From the NCBI GenBank assembly GCA_019055375.1, contig JAHQIW010000964.1, positions 1 to 64,000 of the forward strand: 64,000 nt of DNA, written 5' to 3'. The notes under the pieces are model-generated. The model was not told where the DNA came from and did no database searches. It worked only from the letters and a program-made list of their open reading frames with translations. Source of the DNA: Parelaphostrongylus tenuis (taxonomy: Eukaryota > Nematoda > Chromadorea > Rhabditida > Metastrongylidae). Every line of letters starts with the position of its first letter. Position 1 is the stretch's first letter. Made by a program: the position numbers and the translations under genes. This document shows positions 46,072 to 58,184 of the stretch, piece by piece.

Positions 46072-46924
46072 GCTGGCAATATGTTTTGAGCCTCTTATGA
46101 GATCTAGTATGACGCTTACACAGATTAAATCAAAAGATCGACTGTTTTTGAAACCCCGAAAAAAAAACATTCAATATAATTCCAAAAAAGAATGATTTAA
46201 GCTCAAAAACGATACGCCAGGGTCATACACCGGTGTTTCGGAGGTTCGTCCTCCTCGCCAGTGACCCCCGCCCAACATTCAGCCCTGCATTGAAGCAAAG
46301 AGGGAGGCGTATGTGGTGATGGAACAGTGTACAATGACACTGGTCCATCACCACCCCTCAGTCGATGGATTTCAGGGTTCACTTCGGGGTTTCAAAAACA
46401 GTCGATCTTTTGAATTAGTTTTGATCTAACAGCAAAAAATCCATCGACTGAGGGGTGGTGATGGACCAGTGTCATTGTACACTGTTCCATCACCACATAC
46501 GCCTCCCTCCTTGCTTCAATGCAGGGCTGAATGAGGGGCGGGGGTCACTGACGAGGAGGACGAACCTCCGAAACACCGGTGTATGACCCAGGCGTAACAA
46601 CTCTGCTTACACAGATTATTGTCGTTTTTTGAGCGAGGTCTATGCAAATAGTCGAAAGTAAAGGTACAGTTTATTCTAGCAGCCATATGTGCACGACAGT
46701 GCTCATTGCAATATCTGGAGACTTTGTCACTCGACATTCGTTGATCTAAATAAATCGGCGTCGACTCTCTTATAAGTAGGGGTTAGATACTCCTACAAGG
46801 AATCGGCTAAATCAAAAGGCACCGTGTTGCTGATAAACCTTTGAGGGCGATAACGCTGTTTAGTACTGTGTTAGTAATATACAAGACCACATGAAAGGCT
46901 CATAACATGCTATCAGAATATTGG
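46072..46924. mobile_element. Inverted-repeat MITE family B, copy 2
   Basis: The left end GCAATATGTTTTGAGCCTCT and the right end AAAGGCTCATAACATGCTAT match copy 1 at 39424-39856, including the GGAATCGGCTAAATCAAAAG block on the right. It is about twice as long because a pair of interlocked inverted repeats (46130-46592) lies inside. Confidence 0.6.
46130..46592. repeat. Interlocked inverted repeats (A-B-A'-B')
   Basis: Arm A (about 46132-46160, AAAGATCGACTGTTTTTGAA...) is exactly inverted at about 46384-46415 (A'). Arm B (about 46213-46378) is almost exactly inverted at about 46439-46592 (B'), over roughly 155 bases, including GGTCATACACCGGTGTTTCG and TCCATCACCACCCCTCAGTC. The two pairs interlock, so in single strands they could form a pseudoknot or two alternative hairpins. 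B arms are GC-rich compared with the surroundings. The high identity suggests recent origin. No coding potential seen. Confidence 0.85.
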
Positions 46925-47192
46925 AGTATTGTCTTGTTGAGTGAGATAGATATAAACAGCCTTAAGTAAATGTATGTTACCAAAGCATATAGCAACACCC
47001 TTCATTCACCTGTGGTTGAGACCTAGCTTGAAAATCATTTAGTCTGATATAATGTATTCTATATCTGCATCTATTTATTTCCATTTATAATCATTCTCGT
47101 TGTATTCGTATACCCAAACTATCAAACGTATACTAAAAGTGTACCGGCGAAAACTCATTGTCGTGCAGGTTCGACGTAGGTTTTTCAGCTAC

Positions 47193-50100
47193 CTCGCCAG
47201 AATGTAGATGGCGCTTTTTCCACAAACTGTGAAACATTGCGAACCTTGAAGCCGGTGAATCCGAAACCTAAACCTTAAGAAAAAAAAATTATATTATTGA
47301 TAGACTATTGAGCACATACGTTCTGTATACTCAATCTTAATTCAAAGAAAAGTGGTGCCTGTTTTTAGGACATCAAATGATGTCTTCAATGCAACTGTAA
47401 GAATGCCGAAATAGGAGCAAAACATTAAATTTCAGCAACATTCTTGCCACTAATCTTCTCCGGAACCCACGATTTGAGGCTGAAATATGGCCGAAATAAA
47501 CGCAAATAGTGGATAACAAACACTTAGGCTCGAAAAAATAATTACGGGCGCAAAGTTCGAACTGCGTTCCGAGTTTTTGCTCTTTTCTCAGCATTCGTGT
47601 AGATGAATACTATGTCGTAGCCTGCGATGAAAGAAAAATAGGCAATGAATAAAAGATGGAAGAGGTTTTCAGTAGCTTATTGTAAGTTATTGCTTTCGCA
47701 TTCGAAAAGTGAAATTAGCGTATTCCACACTTAAGTCTGACAAACTACCTGTAGCTATCAAAAGCATGGATTTAGAAAAATTCACTAAATCTTACCACCG
47801 TAATGAGCATCATTTCTAATTTAAAAGATAAATGAACTCGAAAGACCGTCTCAATACTTTCATTATTACCCATTACAGTAGCTTTAGACCAAAAATTTGT
47901 AATTGTAGTGAATCATTCACAACTTTCAAAGCATCATCCATTCAGAATCACCGAGGCGTAGAACTATGCATCATCGCCTGACCTATTTATCAGCACATCA
48001 TTAGATCTCAGTTATTGTTCAAAAAATACCGCTCACCTTTTGTTTTCTTCTTTGCTGTTGAAGAAATCGATGGCGACTTTTTGCTGAATCCGCGCCAGCT
48101 CTTTTTCCTACTAACTCTGTGCTTGATCTTTCCTTCCATAGACGACAGAAGTTCGCTTAAAACAATTTATTATCCACGTCATTAATTTATTGTTACTTAA
48201 TGTTTAAAAAATTTGTACAACGCATGCTTCCACGCCTTTCGCAGTTCGCATGGAAACACAATAGCCCTGCGTTCTTTGATTTCCTATAATCGCAAGTAAG
48301 AATCAACTCGACGAGCATATCTTGACATTCATGAATAGGATAAATTCTCAAGCAGTAGATAAAGCAGCACGTTTATTGTTTGAAGAAATTCATGGAGGAT
48401 GGAAGGGAGGAAACGAATCTACAGCAGCAAGTATTCGAATCAAAAAAATAGTTTATATTTGGATCTCGAATTTCCAGCTCCGCTACGATAATAAAATGCT
48501 GCTGTTCAAAAAACTGCGTTTTATTCATACTTTCGAGATCTTCCGGACAAAAAACCCTCATAATACAATAGTAACGGTCACTTCCATAGGCTTTTTCCAT
48601 TACTATCGCCTGTAGTGCCGCCAACTACCTAGTAAGGTCTAATGGTTTACCGCTAAACGCGACTACGGGTGTTCCTGGATGTTGGACTACAAGTACAGCA
48701 GAGATTTATCTCCCCAGGAGGGCCTCCCAATTTAAGGTAGAGTTCGACATTTCTATCAGCAAAGCCTCGCTGACAGTAAACCCCACCGAGAATTACCGTT
48801 GCCTTGGTAGCTACTAGTCGCAAAGTGTTAATCTCTTTCGACTACAAGAGCCGGAGACTGCTTGATGTGGCAACTACCTGAGGAAAGCTGTGGCTAGTCA
48901 AACTTCGAGTTTCCGGAACAAAAACAACCAACCAGGATCAAAATTTTGGTACTTTTCCGTTATCTCTACCCTGTTGAGACTTTCGGTATAAACGAATGTT
49001 CTCCATTTCTTCAAAGTTCAGCAAGTTCGTTCGATAGCCATAATCAAGTGAATTTGAATTGTATCTTATCTCTCAAATGGCTTATATATGACGCTGTAAT
49101 ATTCAAAATAAATTTTTATTAAAAATCCAAGTATTTCTCGCCAGATAGAATTTTGTTCATGATCAGATTTTGTCTAGTCGCTAGATCGCTAGATAGAGGA
49201 AATCTTAACAATTTCAACGATGCATTTGATTTTTGAAACGGACTTTTGAGAGTAGTGTAACACTCAAAGAAGATTAGCTTTCACACACTCAGATTATTTC
49301 TGTTATCCGCTCCTTTGAAAGCAAGGCATTTTCTTAACCTTTCAAGTCGTTTTGTAGCCTATTCGATGGCTCAAATCTAGACAAGCTTGACGATGTACTT
49401 GGCTTCCGAAAAAAACCTTTTAGTTCGCTGCAACAGCTGAAATAAAATTATGTGCCACATTCGCCGCTCTTCGGCGCATCTTTCGCTAAGCAGAACATTT
49501 CCCTTAGCCTTTAGTAACCAATGGAATAGTCTGAGTTTCGCCAATTTCAGTAATATATTTGATTTTTTCTTGGGACTTCTTATTGGGCTGTAAAGATGGA
49601 TGTTGTAGGGTGCAAAAATAGCACCAGGCCACAACGCATTGCCCGAATGTGGATGGGATTTTGCAGCACTGTCGCAAAGCCAACTAGCCATCTCAACATT
49701 CGTCACATTGAACTAGTCACTGCACGTCGTCTGCTTATCAACTGTCTTCTGCTTCTTATCGAGTTCACTTAATCATGAGCAATTTTGCTTCGCTAACCGC
49801 CGAAAAAGAAGCATTCGTGCTCCTACAGAAAGACGGTGTATTACAATCCAAACCTCTGGGCAAGAAAGGATTTTGAGTAAAGCTTCAGTTCTGCTCACAA
49901 ATTTTCTGGTGATGTTACAAGCGCAGGTGTCGCGGTAGGGTCAACATTAGAGTCGCAAATTGATTCGATAACACTCGTCTTCCCTTCGTTACTGCTCTTC
50001 GTTTCTTCCACAATCAGACTAACGAGTGAACGTCGGTTAAATGGTGCAAGTAAAAATTTGGCATGAATCCCAACACAGTCGTGGACCGGAATAACTATTT

Positions 50101-53100
50101 TTTCAGATCACTTTTGGATGTAACCGAAGTTTTTCTAGTTTGCTGAAGAAGGGTCTCTATTTCATTGTAATTTGTCTATCTTTGAAAGATAGTTCGATTT
50201 CCTTCACAAAAGGCACAGAGGGAAGATATGATGCTCAACGAATCTCTAGAGCGACGAGGACCCACTGGGCTACTCTTGCACGCGATAGGGTAAAGTGGAA
50301 GTGTTGCTGGTGCCCGCTCGAGTCACTCAACGTTGAACGAGACGACAGGTGATACAGGTGATCAGACCTGTAGTCGAGGGGTTGATGCAATGAGTAACCG
50401 TATCTCGCAAATTAGCAAATGGATCTGAAGTCCTAAGCTAGGTAACGACCGAAAATTAGAGACGCCGTTCTATACGCCAAGCTATAGAAGATGAGGGAGG
50501 CTTGGCATGCTATAAAATTCCACAAAAAGCTGTGGAAGAGGGCCGTTACCGATTGGCTGCCTCGAGATGCTGCATTCTGGCAAAAACGAAGATGACAGAC
50601 GATCCTTAAGGAATTCCTAGAACGAGGAAAACACGCAGGGTCTAGCACGGATAAGGAGAATAGGAGTTTTACTGGTGCCCGTTCTAGTCACAAGACAATG
50701 CACGGGACGGCAGGTGATATCGAAGTTCAATAAAAAATCGTAAAGAAGTAAACTTACGTCTTCTGCTGTCCAGCCTTTTCAGAAAATTTCTTATGTGGTT
50801 TCATAACAATAACTGGCAACATCAGTGTATTATTTGACCAGCGACTGGTGGTAGTGGCTGCTACTGTGGTGGTGATGATAGTAATTGAAGTGGTGGTGGC
50901 CGCTGTGATTTGTGGGTGGCGTTGTGATTTTGGTGGTGGCCGCTGATTGTGGGCAGACGTTTGCTTCATTTTAGAAACAACTGGAGAAACCAGCATCGCA
51001 GTCGGACTGTTGTTGATTATTACAGTGTTGCCAATCTGAAAGTTTCCAGAGTCATATGAGTCATAATAGAGTTGTTTTATGTAGTTGTCTTCAGATTAGG
51101 TTATATATAAATTAGAAATTTTGTGCAATGTAGAGAATAACCTCTCATAGACGACGTTTGGCCCAGAATTTCTGTGGGTTAGCTATCTATTAAATACAAA
51201 ATGAGCGGCAAAAGAAGCATGGTGAAGAAATGAGTCACTAAACATGCATTGAGATCAATACACGTTGACCATCTTTACACTCACGCCTACACTGAGCATT
51301 CCTTATAGTCACTTTTGTATCAATAAAGTATGCTGCACAAATCTCACATAACTAGACTTTTTCCTACAGAGTCATACCACTAGATAGATGAATGATCAGT
51401 AAAGGAGCGTTAGCCGTCACCTTCAGTGGAATGGGTTGCGCCATGGTGCTGAGTTTTTCGGAACTAATTTCCAGCATCAAAGTTAACGTTTTTTTTCTTG
51501 CTGATCTGAACATTCGTCTTCAATTTCTGGTAATTTTTTGTATTACAAAAACATGTAGGCACATTTGACAAAGCGCAAGAAAATAGTAGCAAATTCGGTA
51601 AAGGTTATCGTATGCTTAAGAGATACTATACGATTCACCGTTCTTTCCCCGCCACATTCATCGATTCCTTATCGTGTGGTTGCTTTTGACTACCCGCAGC
51701 TCCAGTCTGAAATGGAGACGAGATCCTTGATAAGAAATAAAGCCGATTTTTTCGACAGAGTCATACCACTCACACTTTCGTTGCCGTACAGGAATTTTGG
51801 ATTAGTTATATCCAGATTAACGTTCCATCCAGAAAAATTACCATATTTTTTCTAAAATACCCAGATTTCCTGAAATTTCGAAAGGCGGAAGTTCTCAGTT
51901 GTTTTTCAGGTCTAAAGCTCGTCTTCTTGTCTATTTTTGTGCCCTTCAGATATCTAAATCAATACGACATTTCCAAATACAACAATTTTCATTGGATTGA
52001 CTAATTTGAAATAAATTTCCTAAGGCTTCTTAATGAGCTCATATATGTCAACTAGTTGATTTAGCACTTTTAGCACTTCATTTGATCCGTCTCACAGACT
52101 TTTTCGTATTTTTCACTGTGCGGATCTCAGTACTTCAGGCATTGTGCAGTCTCGAGGATAGCCTGGCCAGCGTTCGTTGCTGATGCCCAAGAATGTTGGG
52201 GTTGCGGATTAGGCCCGACGCCGCGCCGCAACGAGTGTCATTAGCACTCGGCTAGGGTCCCCCTTTCTTCTCTTCGGGCTCCCAGCCAATCAGTCGTATG
52301 ACCAAACAGAATTCGTTCTTATTCAACCGCTTCTAGCGATGCTATGATGCCTTATATATACTCACTGATGTAGAGTGATCTGCAAAAGTTTCGCGTCAGG
52401 TAACACTCGAACTCACATTTCACTCTATCCGGGGGTGCGCACTTGAAACGTTGCACTACCGACGCCTGTTTGATCATCCGATACCCATTATCTGTCAGCG
52501 TGACTGGGTTTCATGTCGATGGCGAATGCCCGTGCCATATCGTTGACGGTTTTTTGCTGATAAATAAATGCGTTGCAGCGTAGAAAGAGTGATGTCAAAA
52601 CAGGCGTCGGTAATGCAACGGTTTAAACACGCGACTCCGGATAGAGTGAAGTGTGGGTTCGAGTCCCAGCTGACACAAAAGTTTTGCACATCACTCTACT
52701 ACAGTGGGTCGTATTTATAATGAAATTCTAGTTGTTAAATGAAAATTTGTTAGGAAAGGCTTCTAGGGCCTATGATTAATGATAATAAAAAGAATCACGT
52801 CCATATTACAGATGCATGATCGTTCAAATACTCTAATAAATCAACAAATCGATAAGCAACCATTTCATTGGTGCTGGTGTTCACCAGCACTATTGGTATA
52901 GGAATCGACTCCTCACTCAGCTGCTGCTTGCCAATTTCGCCACTTTTTCCTTCACCACGTAGCCGTATTAAGCTTAGCCTAAACACTGTATCTACCTTCG
53001 TTTTTTTTTTCTTCATTGCATAGAGTGATATTCTGTGCTTTACGATCCGTTTGAACAGAGGAAAGAAGAAGAGAAAAAAAAAAGCGAGCCATGTGACTAA

Positions 53101-53182
53101 AATGTCCCACTTACGCTTCATCCACTTCTTTGCTTTGTAGATGAAGTAGCTCGGCAGTGACAGTCGGTTGCAAACGTTTTCC
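47193..53182 (-). CDS. Unidentified gene, 5' block: five phase-linked exons
   Basis: Minus-strand exons 53182-53115, 52991-52810, 51035-50758, 48110-48037 and 47267-47193 join through phases 1, 0, 2 and 1. Product: NVCNRLSLPSYFIYKAKKWM; then LSLIRLRGEGKSGE and IPIPIVLVNTSTNEMVAY; then a long low-complexity segment with Thr runs (ITAATTTSITIITTT) and an HKKFSEKAGQQKT end; then RKKSWRGFSKKSPSISS; then GFGFTGFKVRNVSQFVEKAP. I do not recognise it. It may be the 5' part of the same gene as the exons at 45.6-38.0 kb. The 123-base intron between the first two exons stays open in frame and would encode a strongly hydrophobic stretch, so intron retention would add a membrane helix. Confidence 0.45.
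48111..50139. other. Intron/spacer with repeats, no supported genes
   Basis: Between two minus-strand exons. Includes a GC-richer patch near 48640-48900 that may be repeat-derived, and repeat C fragments at about 49375-49600. Confidence 0.4.
50215..50360 (+). mobile_element. RTE-type LINE 3' end (fragment 1)
   Basis: The + strand reads ISRATRTHWATLARDRVKWK and then CWCPLE...RDDR with a stop. This T/H-W-x-x-L-A-x-D-R-x-x-W-[KR] ending followed by a basic terminus is typical of RTE reverse transcriptases. It is inside an intron of the minus-strand gene. Confidence 0.7.
50440..50735 (+). mobile_element. RTE-type LINE 3' end (fragment 2)
   Basis: Reads AVTDWLPRDAAFWQKRR (the D-W-[IL]-P-R-D block) and, in other frames, a SSHKTMHGTAGD end parallel to fragment 1. 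It directly follows fragment 1 in the same orientation and is independently decayed. Confidence 0.65.
51040..52380. other. Intronic stretch, no supported genes
   Basis: Lies in the intron between the minus-strand exons at 52810 and 51035. A 96-codon open frame on the + strand (51565-51855) has no recognisable domain. A short GC-rich patch at 52140-52290 (GCGGATTAGGCCCGACGCCG) stands out in composition but I cannot name it. Confidence 0.4.
52383..52690. mobile_element. Inverted tRNA-SINE pair (family A) with spacer
   Basis: A reversed unit (GAGTGATCTGCAAAAGTTTC, then CGGGGGTGCGCACTTG) is followed about 100 bases later by a forward unit (GTCGGTAATGCAACGG A box; GTGGGTTCGAGTCCC B box; TTTTGCACATCACTC tail). 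The forward unit has the best-preserved B box in the window. Same arrangement as 6927-7110 but with a longer spacer. Confidence 0.75.
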
Positions 53183-53189
53183 CTAATGA

Positions 53190-56100
53190 GAATATAAGAA
53201 AATTCTCTATGATAATTCTTATCAAACTCACTACAATAACAATTTCTAAAACGCCCACTACTACTCACTGGATTTAACTCACCTATACATGAGAAGTTTT
53301 GGCGAGATCTGTCTTGTCTTAGAGGACGATTTTCAATGATTAACTTATTGTTATCTAAAAAAGATTTATCATCTAAATCGTGGTGATGGGTGATACTATT
53401 ATGGTGACCGTTTCGAACAATTTAATGACCTCTGAGGTTTGCATCTCTCCAGTAGCGCGACATGCTCTGAATAAAAGACATAGTGTGCGGCATTTGATCC
53501 AGGAAGAATACGTCATGCAGTTGACGATATTCGTAGCACCGTAAACGTAATTTCGATGCAAAGTTGGGCCAATACATCACCTTCAGTCACCTCCAAAAGC
53601 TTACTTCATGTTCTAAGTTAGTGTTCATATCCTATAAGAAAAGTCTCATACCCCAGATGAATAAGAATAATGAATAATGTACAAGGTTACCCTCCGCGAG
53701 TGGTGGCAGAGCAATAAACATGTGCATATCAAGACGCCTTTCAATTTCTGTGCTACACGCGCCAAATTTCGAAAATTGGAAAAGCCTCAACTCTATGGCG
53801 ACCACCTTTACTTTTCAGTCACACGCAGTCATAGTCATGTACATGCGTGTTAGTTTCGCTCATATATGAACTCTATCCTTGGCGATACACCTGTAAGAAA
53901 TCCCTTTTCCAAGATCATAACTTGGCTACTTACTCTGTAGTAAATTTCAAGAAGAATAATAAAGTGTAATGCTGCTCGTCCATATCGGGTTTGACCACTA
54001 ACAGTCATGATGTGGTAACGGTGCTGGAGGTGCTGACCCACGTAATTGAGTTACTCAACGATTAGTGGCATCTACAGGTGCTAGGTTCATGACTGTTTTA
54101 GGGGCAAAATATAATACTAATACATTGTCACTCTAAAGAGGCCTAAATTTTTATTGGAAAGCAAACTTTCAAAATCGTGTTAATCAAGTTAAGTAGGCAG
54201 AAAAGATTTTGACAGACAACCTTGGGAGTTAATTTCCAGAGATTTCTTGACGTGAGGAGCAACGTCGGATTGATTAAGTTCCATCGGTTTTCCTCTTCCT
54301 AAACGTTACTTTCATAAATAAAATTGTAAGGTGTTAAGAAAACAGATTCATTAGCCAAAGTCTCAGCATGGTTGAAATGAGTGAAAGTCAAATAAATTGC
54401 TTTTCTTCGTTACCATATCAAATAAAACGAAGTCAAGCAGGACCGCATTTCATTCTGTAATCGTATTATAGACACGATATGAGCTATTCCTATCTTCCTA
54501 TATTTTACCGCACACAATGCATGATTCGCAGCACTCACTTTTGACATTCAAGCAAGTCTAGACAAGAATTTTATATCTCAACAAGACTGTTCCTAAACGT
54601 CGGACAGCGAAACATCTAATGTTTCGTACCCCAAATGGGTAACCTGATCCGCAAAGCATGACACTCCATTCGCTGTCTGCTAAAGGCAAACCGGTACCAT
54701 AAATTGTTAACGCCTTCGAAAAAACTAGATCAAAGAAGTTAGAACAATGTATAGATGCCTGCGGATGACTGTGGTAGCGAATTCAGTGCGCTGGCATTTC
54801 CCAGCATTCTAATAAAATGTGTATCCACCCAGAACCAACTTTATGTTTGATTAGGCACTAATCGAATTCACTGCTTTCATCAAATTAGGACACATAAGGC
54901 ATTCGTACAGATGCTGTTAACAAAACTCATGCCAAAAACGTTCTATCGAATTATATCAAAATTTTTAAATGAGATTTTAGGAAAAAATCGATTAAAATGG
55001 TATTGTCACATATACCGTCGCAACATCCGTACGTCATCCAATCACAATCGGTCAATGAATGAGGGTCATATCAAGTGATCTTTCCACTTGGCGTACATCT
55101 TCGGCTACGATTCTTGATATAGTAGGGACGACCAGATCGGCCTAGTGACATGTGCTACTGATGAGGCTTGCGAGAAGGTCGAAACGTATGTTTAGCATTA
55201 GTGGTGCCATTTCAGACCTCATGAAAAACTGAAACTTACTATCACCTGGATTAAATTTGGCTGCTAAGTGGGCATACAAACGTTGCAGTTGACTATTTTG
55301 AGACCTCGTACAGGAATAGTATAGATTGACAATGTATTTTGAGCCTTTCATGAGGTCTGCTTTGAGCACCCATAGAGTGCAAAACAGTGTCTTGCACTGT
55401 AATGGAAGTGCCCATTAGAGACTCATGAAAGGCTGAGGATACACTGTCAGATTTCAAAGTTCTTGAGCGAGGTCTCTATACTGTCGATTGCAATGTTTGT
55501 TACATATGCCCACGTAATCCAGTCCGCCGTGAAGTCGGCAATCAGTCACACTCAACACTTTGAAGGAACGCGACGGTGGTTGTTTCACCGTACGTCGAGT
55601 GTGATAAGTTCGCCCTCGATTTTTTCATGTGGAGGTGGGTTTCCGAGAAACTAATTGAACGAAAAGGTACCGTGCAACTGACGAGGCCACAACGCCAAAC
55701 ACGTGCCTTGCACTGTATAAAGCCCATAACAGGCCTCATAAAAGGCTTGACTGTCAGATTGTATTGAAATTTATCCAATAATACCGACTTCGGCGCTTTC
55801 GTCTTCTCCGAAGCGTGAAGTTACTCAATCCAACACGTTTATAACCCCAGCAGAAAAACTTAGCCTACAAATTTTTGATTCGTAAACTAAACGGTTTTTT
55901 CCAAATATTCACTTTTTTATTTTTCTTAAGTTTTCCCACAATTCCTTGAAAATTAGTCGGACGGAGTCTATATAGGTTAAGAATGTACAAGGATAAGGAC
56001 AAAAAAGATAAGCTGTTTGAAGTGAGATCACACATGACTTCAAGACACTCTTCCTTATTGTTCAATTTTGCATGTTGAGATTCATTCTAAGCACACAAGA

Positions 56101-58180
56101 ATTTTTCACGCCATTTCAGATTGCTGTGGAAGTACAATGACGTTCACTTTTGAATTATCTCAGTTATTTCCTTGTGGACGCGATGAATACAGTTCGACTT
56201 TGAATTTCTCAAGTGGATGCTCTTTTACACGAAGATAGAGTGGTTTAGACGTTTTCCATCTATGTATTCGAAGCCAAATGATAAAAACACGGTTCACTAC
56301 CTCGCCATCTCTCCTCACCTTTCAAACATAAAACGTGCGCCATCAAGAAACTTTTTCCAAAGAACCATCATTGCTTCCACAGAAAGAGAGTTGGGGTTGA
56401 AATCCTCGCATCTGGTATGTAAAATAGCAATTTCAATGGCTACGATAAAGTGACAGTTTCTCCGGTCTAGTTTAGAGAAACAGTGATGCTCTCAAATGAT
56501 GAGTTTCGCAAGACTGTGGTCCCGCTCATTCCGTCCATTGTTTCTAACGGAATAAGCACAGCTATTGAACGGAGCTCAAAACGGGTCAGTTCAGAGAACT
56601 GGATAGCTGTGAATAAAATACCACCGAGTACTCTAAGACGTCAGTTAGATCGTCACCGTTTGTTTGGCCATCTATGCGAAACGCAAAACTGCATACCCTG
56701 ATGTTAGAGATGGCGATTCCACAAAGTTGGGTACGGTATAGTACCGTATAGGACGAATATATTGGTGTGGTGGTGCGAAGAGATCACTCTTCGTCTGTAA
56801 AAGAAACCTCGCAGTTAAGAAGCTCAAAGTTAGATAATACATTCCCTCAACTAAGCATAGCTCAGGAATATATAACGAGAAAGTGTTTAGAGCAAAAGCT
56901 GCTGCCGTCGCATGGAAATTCACAATATCTGCGCGAAAAACTCTTGTAGCGCCTTGGATAAAGTCCAAAAATCCAGTATGCTTCAACCATGAGTGTCTTA
57001 TGATCATGCGTGACCTCGTCTAATAGTTCACGTTAACGTATTCTAATTTGAGCTCTATACATTCCTACTATAACGACCTGTGCAGATGGTCTCCAATAAT
57101 AATTGGAACACCTAGAAAGGACGAAACAAAAAGGTGATATTTCAAAAAAAAACAGCGGGTACTTTTTCTCTATCTGAACACATTTCCAACCTATTGAAAA
57201 CAACGCGTTTCCGCTTCTTTTTCTGAGCAATTCGATAGCTTGAATCTCAACAACTTTGATGCTTCACTTCAACTTAGAAAAAAAATTTTGAATGCTCTGT
57301 AGCAATAACAATACTGTTAATTTTCACACTCGACTCATTTCGGCGCATTTTTGCTGAGTAGAGCTTCTCCTCAGACTTTTGGAAACTATTCGATAGCTCG
57401 ATTCTCGAAATCTTCAGCAGTGTATTTGATTTTTCCAAGAATATTTTTTTGGTGCGCTGTAGTAGCCGAAAGAAAACTGGGTGTTGCACTCGCTTGCGCT
57501 CTTTATGTCGGCTAGGGTTTGTGAGTGGTTGTGTATCAATCGCGCAGCACGTTTCACAAGAGGAGTGCTATTCTCCGCTTTGGCAAAAAAAATTCTAATT
57601 ACATAGACTCTATACAGGGAGATGTCCTCTACACGTTCAGATGCATTTCGTGGGTGGGCTTAGGCTGCTTAGGCTTGAGCTTATTAATGGCTTTATTTGG
57701 CAATGTGAGGTCAGGTGAAAATGAAAAGCCTAACCTTACAACACGATAGAACAAAGTTATGTTCTAGGAGTTCACTACAAAACCTACGATTCTCCACCAA
57801 ACGGTGAAAAAATCCTTCAAATGAATAATAGATATAAGCGCGTAAAACGCGCCGAATGTGTAAAATAGTTTTTTTTTACTACTACAGCGCACTGAAATAG
57901 AGTGATCAAAATCAAAGACAGTATCAGAATTGTCAAGTATAAATCTATTGAACATTTACTGAGTTTAGGAAAAAAATGAAAATTCGTTGTCGCAAAGATT
58001 TGAAAATGTGTACACGAAACGAAAAAGTATCAGAAATTGATATCTGTACAAATCAACATTTGCTATCAGGTTTTTTCAGCGGTTTTGAAGGTTTGACTAT
58101 GCAATTTGTGCTTTTATTCGGTTTTGTCAAGTCCTAGAAGGGACAAAACCGTCCATTGCCAGCGACTATCGTATTGGAAT
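53190..58180. other. Repeat-rich stretch, no supported genes
   Basis: Includes family B inverted-repeat ends at about 55325-55450 (TTTTGAGCCTTTCATGAGGT and its inverse) and 55720-55775, and repeat C fragments at about 57270-57500 and 57840-57960. The short open frames here show no domain or splice context I can defend. It should hold the exon or exons linking 60.0 kb to 53.2 kb if those belong to one gene. Confidence 0.45.
55325..55450. mobile_element. Short MITE family B remnant
   Basis: TTTTGAGCCTTTCATGAGGTC at the left pairs with GACTCATGAAAGGCTGAGGA at the right, about 120 bases apart: a small fold-back version of family B. Confidence 0.5.
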
Positions 58181-58184
58181 ATAT

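Noticed and set aside
50830..50945. Microsatellite-like GGTGGTG/GTGGT runs
   Set aside because: On the minus strand these are Thr and Pro/His codons of an open exon with good splice sites; the low complexity is that of the protein.
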